From the NCBI GenBank assembly GCA_003222455.1, contig QHWF01000311.1, forward strand, positions 1 to 6,641: a stretch of DNA of 6,641 nt, in the 5' to 3' direction. A program made the position numbers and the translations under genes. Position 1 is the first letter of the stretch, and every line of letters begins with the position of its first letter. The notes under the pieces are model-generated. The model had not been told where the DNA came from. It searched no databases and worked only from the letters and a program-made list of their open reading frames with translations. Positions 1-5,656 of the stretch are shown in pieces. The DNA is from Acidobacteriota bacterium. GTDB lineage: Bacteria; Acidobacteriota; Vicinamibacteria; Vicinamibacterales; CAVVIG01.

Positions 1-673
1 TCGGATCCTTCGGACGGTCCGTCGAGATGATGATATAGGCCAGGCCGAACGCCTCGGCCATCGCACGCGAGACCGCGTCCTGCTGCTGATGGCCGGTCAC
101 GGTCCAGTAGCTGTACGGACGCAGGTTTTCGTCGAGATCGCCGCCGTGGAGATCGATGAGGTGATCGCACGGCTCCACCACCGCTTTCGTGATGACGTGC
201 GAGGCGCGCTCGGTTTGCGTGCCGCTGGGATTGCCCGGGTAGAAGCGATTCATGCTCTTGCCGTCGACGGGGTTGACGTGCGGCACGATTTGCTCGAACG
301 ACGGCACGTTGACGATCGGAAGCAGGACGAGCGTCCCGGAGAGCTCGGCAGGGCTGACGCTGGTGATCAACTGCTCGACCGCCACGATGGACGCGTACTC
401 TGAACCGTGCGCGCCCGACACCACGGCGAGCACCGGCCCCGGGTGTGCGCCATGAATCACCGCCACCGGCATGTCGTAGCCGGCGTCCACGCCGGCCGGC
501 ACGTTCAGCACACCCAGCGCTTTCTGGCCGCGCTGGGCGGTCGCCGTCCCGACGGTGAACGCTGGCCGGCCGTCGCGGGCGCTCTGCGCGCGCGCGCCGG
601 CCGCCGGATGAGATGATGTCGAGCCGGACAACGAAAGCAGGACGGCAAGCGACACGGCTTCTCTGGCCTTCAT
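1..673 (-). CDS. Exported succinylglutamate desuccinylase/aspartoacylase-family zinc deacylase (N-terminal part, cut by window edge)
   Basis: The minus strand is open from an ATG at 673-671 to the window edge, giving 224 residues with no stop; the C-terminus lies outside. Family motifs appear in order: GAHGSE at residues 87-92 (H89 and E92 as zinc ligands), MNRFYPG at 141-147 (the substrate-binding NRxFPG-type motif) and DLHGGD at 174-179 (H176 as third zinc ligand). These are the hallmarks of the AstE/AspA branch of M14-type zinc carboxypeptidases, which cleave N-acyl amino acids or related amide bonds. The N-terminus looks like a Sec signal peptide: a short basic start, a hydrophobic stretch at about 6-16, and an A-R-A site near residue 29. 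The protein is therefore probably periplasmic, unlike cytoplasmic AstE, so its substrate cannot be named. The start is supported by AGGAAG about 7 nt upstream. It is divergent from the DinB-like gene across a repeat-filled spacer. The family is near certain; the specific reaction is unknown. Confidence 0.9.
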   Translation of the reverse strand, partial: MKAREAVSLAVLLSLSGSTSSHPAAGARAQSARDGRPAFTVGTATAQRGQKALGVLNVPAGVDAGYDMPVAVIHGAHPGPVLAVVSGAHGSEYASIVAVEQLITSVSPAELSGTLVLLPIVNVPSFEQIVPHVNPVDGKSMNRFYPGNPSGTQTERASHVITKAVVEPCDHLIDLHGGDLDENLRPYSYWTVTGHQQQDAVSRAMAEAFGLAYIIISTDRPKDP

Positions 674-733
674 CAGTCCACTTCCTGTTCGATCGTCAGA
701 TGGTGCGACGCAACTTTACAACGTCCCCGCAAG

Positions 734-794
734 ATTGTAGATTGCAGATTGTAGATTTCAGATTTTTATTGCAGATTGGCGATCTCGATTGGAG
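734..794. repeat. Left arm of a 7-bp-periodic repeat (ATTGCAG type)
   Basis: Successive units read ATTGTAG (734), ATTGCAG (741), ATTGTAG (748), ATTTCAG (755), a 6-bp ATTTTT (762), ATTGCAG (768), ATTGGCG (775), a 6-bp ATCTCG (782) and ATTGGAG (788). The stretch is AT-rich, in sharp contrast to the surrounding genes. Its first four units are largely complementary to the 7-mers at 866-893, so the two arms could fold into one long imperfect hairpin. It lies in the divergent spacer between the deacylase and the DinB-like gene. The function is unknown. Confidence 0.85.
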
Positions 795-818
795 ACTTCT
801 CGGGCAGTGTCTGAGATC
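781..818. repeat. Inner inverted repeat in the loop of the 7-mer element
   Basis: GATCTC at 781-786 is the reverse complement of GAGATC at 813-818. AGAC at 793-796 can also pair with GTCT at 809-812. This makes a possible secondary stem inside the loop between the two 7-mer arms. The arms are short, so this is weak evidence taken alone. Confidence 0.4.
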
Positions 819-839
819 TCAACAATCTAAAATCCTGGT

Positions 840-893
840 CTGACATCTCAATCTGACATCTCAATCTGAAATCTGAATTCTGCAATCTGCAAT
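840..893. repeat. Right arm of the 7-bp-periodic repeat, with an exact 13-bp tandem duplication
   Basis: CTGACATCTCAAT occurs twice in a row, at 840-852 and 853-865. It is followed by the 7-mers CTGAAAT (866), CTGAATT (873), CTGCAAT (880) and CTGCAAT (887). Read on the minus strand these are the same ATTGCAG/ATTTCAG units as the left arm, so the arms are inverted relative to each other. The 13-mer is itself a 7-mer plus a 6-mer. The array ends a few bases before the ribosome binding site of the DinB-like gene, so it would lie in that gene's 5' leader if transcription starts upstream of it. Confidence 0.85.
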
Positions 894-896
894 CTC

Positions 897-903
897 AAAG
901 GAG
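897..903 (+). promoter_or_regulatory. Ribosome binding site of the DinB-like gene
   Basis: AAAGGAG lies 5 nt before the ATG at 909 and fixes that start. It directly abuts the 7-mer repeat, so folding of the repeat RNA could affect its access. That effect is inference. Confidence 0.8.
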
Positions 904-908
904 CGACC

Positions 909-1460
909 ATGACGTATTACGGCGGTAAGGAACTTGCGGAAGCGTTCCGGACGGTCCGCGCCAACACGATTCGCATCGCCGAGGATATTCCCGAGGACAA
1001 GTACGATTTCCGCCCCGTGGCCGACACACGATCGGTGGCCCAGATGCTCGCCCACATCGGCGTGGCGACCCATTTTCAGACGCACGTTCACGTCAACAAG
1101 ATCACCGACATGAGCACGGTGAACTTCGGCGCGCTGTTCCAGGAATTCATCGCTGAAGAGAACAAGCCGCGCTCGAAGGCGGAACTGCTCGCCCTGCTCG
1201 AGTCGGAGGGCAACGCGTTCGCGTCCTACCTCGAAAGCGTGGACGAATCGTTCCTTTCCGAAGAGGTGAAACTGCCGCCGGGTGCGCAGCCGCCGTCCAG
1301 GACGCGGCTCGAGATGTTCCTCAGCGCCAAGGAGCACGAGATGCACCACCGCGGACAGCTCATGCTCATGGAGCGGATGCTCGGCATCGTGCCCCATCTC
1401 ACCCGTCAAATGCAGGAGCGGATGGCGGCGATGATGGCGACCGCGCCGGCACGGCGGTGA
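909..1460 (+). CDS. DinB-like (DinB/YfiT superfamily) metal-binding four-helix-bundle protein
   Basis: This is a 183-residue protein, the usual size for DinB-family proteins. The three expected metal-ligand histidines are visible: H49 in QMLAHIG, and the HxxxH-like pair H143 and H147 in KEHEMHHRGQL, which is the family's most recognisable motif. The rest is predominantly helical, starting with a helix at about 6-25. Members bind a divalent metal in a four-helix bundle. Some are thiol transferases (bacillithiol or mycothiol S-transferases) or isomerases, but most, like this one, have no assigned reaction. It looks cytoplasmic, with no signal peptide or membrane segment. The start has a strong Shine-Dalgarno at 897-903. 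It is the first gene of a likely operon, and its stop overlaps the next gene's GTG start by 4 nt. Despite the family name, there is no evidence for a DNA-damage role. Confidence 0.92.
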   Translation: MTYYGGKELAEAFRTVRANTIRIAEDIPEDKYDFRPVADTRSVAQMLAHIGVATHFQTHVHVNKITDMSTVNFGALFQEFIAEENKPRSKAELLALLESEGNAFASYLESVDESFLSEEVKLPPGAQPPSRTRLEMFLSAKEHEMHHRGQLMLMERMLGIVPHLTRQMQERMAAMMATAPARR

Positions 1461-2476
1461 TTCGCACCATCGCCACGGCTGCATTGACGGTCGTCGCGGT
1501 TGCGGGCCTCTTCGGCCGCTCTTCGTCAGGCTCGGGCCAGTCGGCCGAAGGGCAGCCGAATCCGCCGACGCTCGCTCACGCGTACGCCGACGTGAACGGT
1601 GTGCGGCTCCATTACGTCCGCGCCGGGCGCGGGCCGCTCATGATGTTCCTCCACGGCTTCCCCGAATTCTGGTACGAGTGGAAGCACCAGCTCGCCGAGT
1701 TCGCCCGCGATCACACGGTGGTGGCGCCCGACCTCCGCGGCTACAACCTGTCGTCGAAGCCCGAGGAGCTGTCGGCATACCAGATGCCGAATCTGGTGCA
1801 GGACGTGCAGGCGCTGGCAACCGGGCTGCTCGAGTCGAGCGGCGGCTCCACGTTCACGCTCGTCGCGCACGATTGGGGCGGGGTCGTGGCGTGGGTGTTC
1901 GCGGCCCAGCATCCGCAGGCGCTCGACAAGCTCGTGATCCTCAACGCGCCGCATCCGACGATTTTTGGTCGGGAGCTGCGCGAGAATCCGGCGCAACAGC
2001 AGGCGAGTCAATACATGCTGATGTTCCGCAGCGCCGAAGCGGAAGCGCTCCTGTCGGAGAATTCGTACGCCTGGCTGAAGCGTGCGGTCCTCGGCGCGAA
2101 TCCGTCAGACGTGGACACGGCCGCGTACGTTGAAGCCTGGTCGCAGCCAGGCGCTCTCACAGGCGGTCTGAATTACTACCGGGCGTCGGGTGTGGGACCG
2201 CCTCCTGCGAAGGTCCCCGATGGCACCTCGCCTCCGTCCGCCGCGCCGCCGCCACTTGTCGTCCGGGTGCCCACCCTGGTCATCTGGGGTGAAAAAGACA
2301 CGGCGCTCCTCACGGGGAATCTGAACGGACTCGACCAGCTCGTACCGAAACTGACGGTGAAACGTATTCCGGACGGCACGCACTGGATCGCCCGCGAGAA
2401 GCCCGGCGAAGTGAACACGTTGATCCGCGACTTTCTGGCGCAGCCCGGCGGTGCGGCACAACCGCCGCGACCGTAA
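1457..2476 (+). CDS. Epoxide-hydrolase-like alpha/beta hydrolase, probably exported
   Basis: The product is a 339-residue alpha/beta hydrolase. HGFPEFW at 66-72 is the oxyanion-hole motif typical of soluble epoxide hydrolases. The nucleophile elbow is AHDWGG, with D139 rather than Ser, as in epoxide hydrolases and haloalkane dehalogenases. IWGEKD gives the likely acid D281, and GTHW gives H309. The cap motif GGLNYYR at 236-242 carries the tyrosine expected for epoxide ring opening, which favours epoxide hydrolase over dehalogenase. The N-terminus (residues 1-20) is hydrophobic and signal-like, so the enzyme may act outside the cytoplasm, although no clear cleavage motif is seen. A proline-rich segment at about 246-266 sits between the cap and the last core strands. 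Translation starts at GTG 1457 inside the preceding gene's stop (GTGA overlap), which indicates translational coupling. The substrate is unknown. Confidence 0.9.
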   Translation: MIRTIATAALTVVAVAGLFGRSSSGSGQSAEGQPNPPTLAHAYADVNGVRLHYVRAGRGPLMMFLHGFPEFWYEWKHQLAEFARDHTVVAPDLRGYNLSSKPEELSAYQMPNLVQDVQALATGLLESSGGSTFTLVAHDWGGVVAWVFAAQHPQALDKLVILNAPHPTIFGRELRENPAQQQASQYMLMFRSAEAEALLSENSYAWLKRAVLGANPSDVDTAAYVEAWSQPGALTGGLNYYRASGVGPPPAKVPDGTSPPSAAPPPLVVRVPTLVIWGEKDTALLTGNLNGLDQLVPKLTVKRIPDGTHWIAREKPGEVNTLIRDFLAQPGGAAQPPRP

Positions 2477-2486
2477 GGGACCTGAG

Positions 2487-3167
2487 ATGCCGGCCGCCCC
2501 GCCGTGCTTCACGCCGGCCGCGTTGAAATTTCTGCGGGCCCTGAAACGGAACAACCGGCGCGAGTGGTTCAACGCGCACCGCGACGACTACGAGGCTCAC
2601 GTCCGGCAGCCGATGACCGTCATCATCGAGCGGCTCGGCGTCGATTTCCGCGCGTTCGCGCCCGAGCTCGTGGCAAGTCCCAGAGTGTCGCTGTACCGCA
2701 TTTATCGCGACACGCGCTTCTCCGAAAACAAAACGCCGTACAAGACGCACGTCGCGGCCGTATTCCCGACCCGCGGCCTGGCGAAGCACGAGGGCGCCGG
2801 CTTGTATTTCCACGTCTCGCCCGAGGAGGTCTGGGTGGGCGGCGGGATGTACGCCCCGCCGATGCCGCAGTTGCTGGCGGTGCGCGGACATATCGCGGCG
2901 AATGTCAAACGCCTGCGTACGATCGTCGAATCGCCGGCCTTCAGGCGGCAGGTTGGCCAGCTCGAAGGCGAACGCCTGCAGCGCGTCCCGCGGGGGTTCC
3001 CGAAGGATCACGACGCCGCCGAGTTCCTGAAGTTCCGGCAATTTCTCGCCGGCCGCGAATTCCCGCCGGCCCTGGCTACGAGTCCCGGGTTCTACCGCAC
3101 GCTGATCACCGTGTTCCGTCGCGTCGCGCCGCTCGCGCGCTTTCTCAACGAACCGCTGCTCGGCTAG
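2487..3167 (+). CDS. DUF2461 / TIGR02453 family protein
   Basis: This is a 226-residue protein matching the DUF2461 (TIGR02453) family. It shows NNRREWF at 22-28, the signature RIYRDTRFSENKTPYKT at 71-87, a glycine- and aromatic-rich block with FHVSPEEVWVGGG at 108-120, and VPRGFPKDH at 167-175. The family is widespread in bacteria and fungi and has no established biochemical role; I do not assign one. It looks soluble and has no signal peptide. ATG 2487 is chosen because AAGGGA (2475-2480) sits 6 nt upstream. An in-frame GTG at 2451 would add 12 residues but would overlap the hydrolase by 26 nt and has no ribosome binding site. It follows the hydrolase stop by 10 nt, so it is probably the third gene of the operon starting at 909. 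Confidence 0.92.
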   Translation: MPAAPPCFTPAALKFLRALKRNNRREWFNAHRDDYEAHVRQPMTVIIERLGVDFRAFAPELVASPRVSLYRIYRDTRFSENKTPYKTHVAAVFPTRGLAKHEGAGLYFHVSPEEVWVGGGMYAPPMPQLLAVRGHIAANVKRLRTIVESPAFRRQVGQLEGERLQRVPRGFPKDHDAAEFLKFRQFLAGREFPPALATSPGFYRTLITVFRRVAPLARFLNEPLLG

Positions 3168-3173
3168 ACAGTG

Positions 3174-3211
3174 CACAGAGCCAGCATGAGCTCACCTCCG
3201 CCTCCTCTGTG
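3174..3211. repeat. Short inverted repeat (CACAGAG / CTCTGTG) in the spacer before the PilT-type gene
   Basis: CACAGAG at 3174-3180 is the exact reverse complement of CTCTGTG at 3205-3211, with a 24-nt loop. It starts 6 nt after the DUF2461 stop, so it may form a weak hairpin at the end of that operon. No U-tract follows, so it is not a typical intrinsic terminator. The same CACAGAG/CTCTGTG core occurs in the palindromic element at 5471-5602, so it may be a degraded relative. That link is inference from 7-8 bp only. Confidence 0.4.
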
Positions 3212-3256
3212 TCGATTACCGGGACGGACTCGTAAAAGCACGGAATCTGAACCGAC

Positions 3257-4393
3257 GTGAACAGCGACCCTGACGATCTCGACGCGCTCGTGACCGAGCT
3301 CAACGCCGGCCTGCCGCGAGCCACGCCGTCTCACGACGAGACCGCCCGCCTGCGCTCGTGGCTCGAGCACGTCGTCGAGCGCGGCGCAAGCGATTTGCTG
3401 CTGATCGCGGGCGCGCCTCCGTCTCTGCGTGTAGACGGCGTCATCACGCCGCTGCTCGAGGCACCGCTGGGCAGCGAGGAGATCGCCGACGCGGTGCTGC
3501 TCGTCCTGCCGCCCCACGCGCGCAAGATGTACAGAGTTGCCGGCATCGCGGACGCGTCGTTCCGCACGCCCGACCTGGGCCGGTTCCGGATCAACCTCCA
3601 CCACGAGCGCGGCCGCCCGGCAGCCGCCATTCGACGTCTGCCCTCGATGGTGCCGCGCCTGGCATCGCTCGGCCTGCCCGGCGGTGTGGAGGCGCTCAGC
3701 CGCCTGCCGCGGGGACTCGTGCTTGTCGGCGGTCCCACCGGATCGGGCAAATCGACCACGCTCGCCGCGCTCGTACACGAAATCAACGGTCGCGACGCGC
3801 GCCACATCATCACCATCGAGGATCCGATCGAATACGAGCATCAGCACCGGCGCTCGGTCGTCGAACAGGTGGAAATCGGCATCGATGCGCCCGATTTTCC
3901 GACGGCGCTCCGTGCCGCGCTCCGGCAGGCGCCCGACGTGATCGTCGTCGGCGAAATGCGCGACGCCGAGACGATGCAGATTGCCGTGGCGGCGGGTGAA
4001 ACGGGCCATCTCGTCTTCTCGAGCCTGCACACGCCCGACGTCGCGACAACCGTCGCCCGCATTGCCGACTCCTTTCCGCCCGAACGCCAGAACACGATCC
4101 GCCAGGAGCTTGCGATGTCGCTCGCGGCCGTGCTCACACAGACGCTGATGCCGAAGACGGGAGGAGGACTTGTCCCGGCCGCCGAGCTGCTGATGGTGGG
4201 ATACGGCGCACGCCAGCACGTGCGCAAGAACGCCGTCCATCACCTGCACCAGGAAATCACCATCACGCGCAAGCAGGGATCGTTCACGCTCGAGGAGTCG
4301 CTGACTGATCTCGTGAAACATGGTCTGGTGGACCGCAGGGATGCACTGACGCGCGCGGTGCATCCGGAGGAGCTCGAACGGCTGCTCGGCTGA
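3257..4393 (+). CDS. PilT/PilU-type twitching-motility ATPase
   Basis: This is a 378-residue GspE/PilT-family secretion ATPase. An N-terminal PAS-like domain contains GASDLLLIAGAPPSLRVDG (43-61), the usual PilT opening. The ATPase domain has Walker A GGPTGSGKST (158-167), Asp box ITIEDPIEYEH (185-195), Walker B PDVIVVGEMRD (226-236, with E233) and His box TGHLVFSSLHT (249-259). PilT-type hexamers power type IV pilus retraction from the cytoplasmic face of the inner membrane. Two points are odd: about 30 extra residues precede the usual start, and the AIRNLIRE signature that marks canonical PilT is replaced by ARQHVRKN at about 318-325. It may therefore be a PilU-like or divergent accessory paralogue. 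The GTG at 3257 follows an in-frame TGA (3248-3250), so no longer start is possible; the ribosome binding site is weak (GGAA at 3242). No other pilus gene is in the window. Confidence 0.92.
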   Translation: MNSDPDDLDALVTELNAGLPRATPSHDETARLRSWLEHVVERGASDLLLIAGAPPSLRVDGVITPLLEAPLGSEEIADAVLLVLPPHARKMYRVAGIADASFRTPDLGRFRINLHHERGRPAAAIRRLPSMVPRLASLGLPGGVEALSRLPRGLVLVGGPTGSGKSTTLAALVHEINGRDARHIITIEDPIEYEHQHRRSVVEQVEIGIDAPDFPTALRAALRQAPDVIVVGEMRDAETMQIAVAAGETGHLVFSSLHTPDVATTVARIADSFPPERQNTIRQELAMSLAAVLTQTLMPKTGGGLVPAAELLMVGYGARQHVRKNAVHHLHQEITITRKQGSFTLEESLTDLVKHGLVDRRDALTRAVHPEELERLLG

Positions 4394-4434
4394 TCCGCGG
4401 ATCTGACGCTGCACCACGTCGCGCTGAGCTGAGC

Positions 4435-4526
4435 ACGTTGCTGCGTCAATTCCCGCCACGTTGCCGCGTCAGTTCCCAGCACGTTGCGGCGTCAGTTGCG
4501 AGCACGCTGGGGCGTTAGTTCCCAGC
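4435..4526. repeat. 23-bp tandem direct repeat, four good copies
   Basis: Units start at 4435, 4458, 4481 and 4504, each exactly 23 bp with no spacers. The consensus begins ACGTTGCNGCGTCAG and ends TTCCCAGC; copies differ from it at only two or three positions. A fifth, badly decayed unit may start at 4527 (ACATTG), and a truncated one may precede the array at about 4416. The array fills most of the 150-nt spacer between the PilT-type gene and the dehydratase and ends 17 nt before the latter's GTG. It could be an operator array, an mRNA leader element or simple tandem drift; the sequence does not decide. Confidence 0.85.
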
Positions 4527-4543
4527 ACATTGAGAGTTGAAAC

Positions 4544-5473
4544 GTGAACATCAGTCGCGAGGACATCGAGCGCACGTACGCAATCATCCAACCGTACATC
4601 CGCCGAACGCCGGTCATTGACATCGAGGGGCAGGACCTCGGTCTCTCCCATCCGGGGGTGACGCTGAAGCTCGAACTGCTGCAGTGCGCCGGATCGTTCA
4701 AGGCACGCGGCGCGTTCACGCATCTGCTGACGCGCGACGTGCCCGCCGCGGGCGTGGTCGCGGCCTCGGGCGGCAATCATGGTGCGGCGGTGGCGTACGC
4801 GGCGATGAAACGGCGGGTCCCGGCCCGGATCTTCGTGCCCGCTGTCTCGGCCTCTGCGAAGATGGAGCGCATCCGCGCGTGCGGAGCCGAGCTCACGGTC
4901 GTCGGCGAGCGCTATGCCGATGCCCTGGCCGCCAGCGAGATCCGGGCGGCCGAATCGGGCGCGCTGCCCATCCATGCGTTCGATCAGATTGAAACGCTGC
5001 TTGGCCAGGGAACCCTCGCATTCGAAATGAGCCAACAGGCGCCCTCAATCGATACGCTGCTGGTTGCCGTCGGCGGCGGCGGACTGATCGGTGGAATCGC
5101 GGCCTTTTACGCCGGACGCATCCGTGTGATTGGCGTGGAGCCCGAAGGAGCGCCGACGCTGACGGCGGCGCTCCAGGCGGGCGCGCCCGTTGATGCCCCA
5201 ACCGGCAGCATCGCGGCCGATTCGCTGGCCCCGCGACGCGTCGGCGCGCTGATGTTTCCGATTGCGCAAGAGTATGTCGATCGCGTGGTGCTGGTGAGCG
5301 ACGCATCGATTCGCGCGGCCCAGAATGTCTTGTGGGACGGTGCGCGCGTCCTCGCCGAGCCGGGAGGAGCGGCCGCGTTCGCGGCACTCCACAGTCGCGC
5401 CTACACCCCCGCCAGCGGCGAACGGATCGGTGTCGTCGTCAGTGGAGGGAACAGCACGATCCCGCGGAGTTAA
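4544..5473 (+). CDS. PLP-dependent threonine/serine dehydratase (threonine ammonia-lyase-like)
   Basis: This is a 309-residue fold-type II PLP enzyme. Visible are the lysine motif GSFKARGA with Schiff-base K53, the SGGNHG phosphate/substrate loop (75-80), the glycine-rich phosphate-binding GGGG (177-180) and a closing SGGN (300-303). The order and length match the short threonine/serine dehydratase group, which deaminates L-threonine to 2-oxobutanoate or serine to pyruvate. There is no C-terminal ACT domain, so it resembles the catabolic type more than biosynthetic, isoleucine-regulated IlvA. Serine racemase or a hydroxyectoine-pathway dehydratase (EutB type) are alternatives with the same motifs. 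The GTG start is the longest possible, since an in-frame TGA lies at 4538-4540; GAGAG at 4532-4536 is a modest ribosome binding site. The stop TAA (5471-5473) is the first three bases of a repeat element. Confidence 0.92.
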   Translation: MNISREDIERTYAIIQPYIRRTPVIDIEGQDLGLSHPGVTLKLELLQCAGSFKARGAFTHLLTRDVPAAGVVAASGGNHGAAVAYAAMKRRVPARIFVPAVSASAKMERIRACGAELTVVGERYADALAASEIRAAESGALPIHAFDQIETLLGQGTLAFEMSQQAPSIDTLLVAVGGGGLIGGIAAFYAGRIRVIGVEPEGAPTLTAALQAGAPVDAPTGSIAADSLAPRRVGALMFPIAQEYVDRVVLVSDASIRAAQNVLWDGARVLAEPGGAAAFAALHSRAYTPASGERIGVVVSGGNSTIPRS

Positions 5474-5602
5474 CGGAGGAGACGGAGGGAACGGTAAAAC
5501 ACAGAGCAACGAAGAAACGGAGCCAAACGGAGAAAACCCGTCGGATCTTCCTCCGTTGCTCTGTTTCTCTGTGTTTTGCCGTTCCCTCCGTCCGCTCCGT
5601 TA
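5471..5602. repeat. Palindromic repeat element with 36-bp arms between convergent genes
   Basis: The left arm (5471-5506) begins TAACGGAG and ends AAAACACAGAG. The right arm (5567-5602) is its reverse complement with 33 of 36 positions matching. The 60-nt centre (5507-5566) contains further AACGGAG/CTCCGTT motifs that can pair, including CTCCGTTG at 5551-5558. Transcribed from either side it would fold into a very stable hairpin, so it may act as a bidirectional terminator, although no U-tract is present. The left TAA is the stop codon of the dehydratase. Confidence 0.9.
5471..5602. terminator. Candidate bidirectional terminator between the convergent dehydratase and permease genes
   Basis: The long inverted repeat sits exactly between two convergent stop codons, the usual position for a shared terminator. 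The predicted stem is long and GC-rich, but there is no run of T after either arm. Termination is therefore a position-based inference and not a motif match. Confidence 0.4.
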
Positions 5603-5656
5603 CCGTTACCGTTCCCTCCATCTGCTCCGTTACCGTTCCCTCCGTCCGCTCGGTTG
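5579..5656. repeat. Three tandem 24-bp units forming the right side of the palindromic element
   Basis: Units lie at 5579-5602, 5609-5632 and 5633-5656; each begins CCGTTCCCTCC. The first two end GCTCCGTTA and the third ends GCTCGGTTG. An extra CCGTTA hexamer sits at 5603-5608. The left arm carries one copy in opposite orientation (5471-5494). On the minus strand each intact unit starts TAACGGAG, and the unit at 5632-5609 supplies the permease stop codon. Confidence 0.88.

Noticed and set aside
89..616. Several plus-strand frames of 67-104 codons over the first gene
   Set aside because: They are shadows of the minus-strand deacylase, whose reading frame and motifs run unbroken to the window edge.
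909..1460. A DNA-damage (SOS) role for the DinB-like protein
   Set aside because: The family name is historical. I see no LexA-type operator upstream, and the protein is not DNA polymerase IV.
861..1484. A 207-codon minus-strand frame opposite the DinB-like gene
   Set aside because: It begins inside the next gene and ends in the 7-mer repeat. The plus-strand protein has the metal-ligand histidines and a strong ribosome binding site.
2310..3176. A 288-codon minus-strand frame over the hydrolase and DUF2461 genes
   Set aside because: It spans two well-supported genes on the other strand, and its translation is arginine-rich with no family motif.
3164..4459. A 431-codon open frame on the minus strand, antisense to the PilT-type gene
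   Set aside because: The plus-strand protein has all the motifs of a known ATPase family. The antisense translation is rich in Arg, His and Gln with no recognisable motif, as expected from GC-rich codon bias.
4435..4526. A possible CRISPR array
   Set aside because: The 23-bp units abut directly with no unique spacers between them, and there are no cas genes. It is a tandem repeat.
5471..5656. An insertion sequence or MITE with terminal inverted repeats
   Set aside because: I see an inverted repeat but no target-site duplication and no transposase. The arms carry internal tandem units, so I describe it only as a palindromic repeat element.
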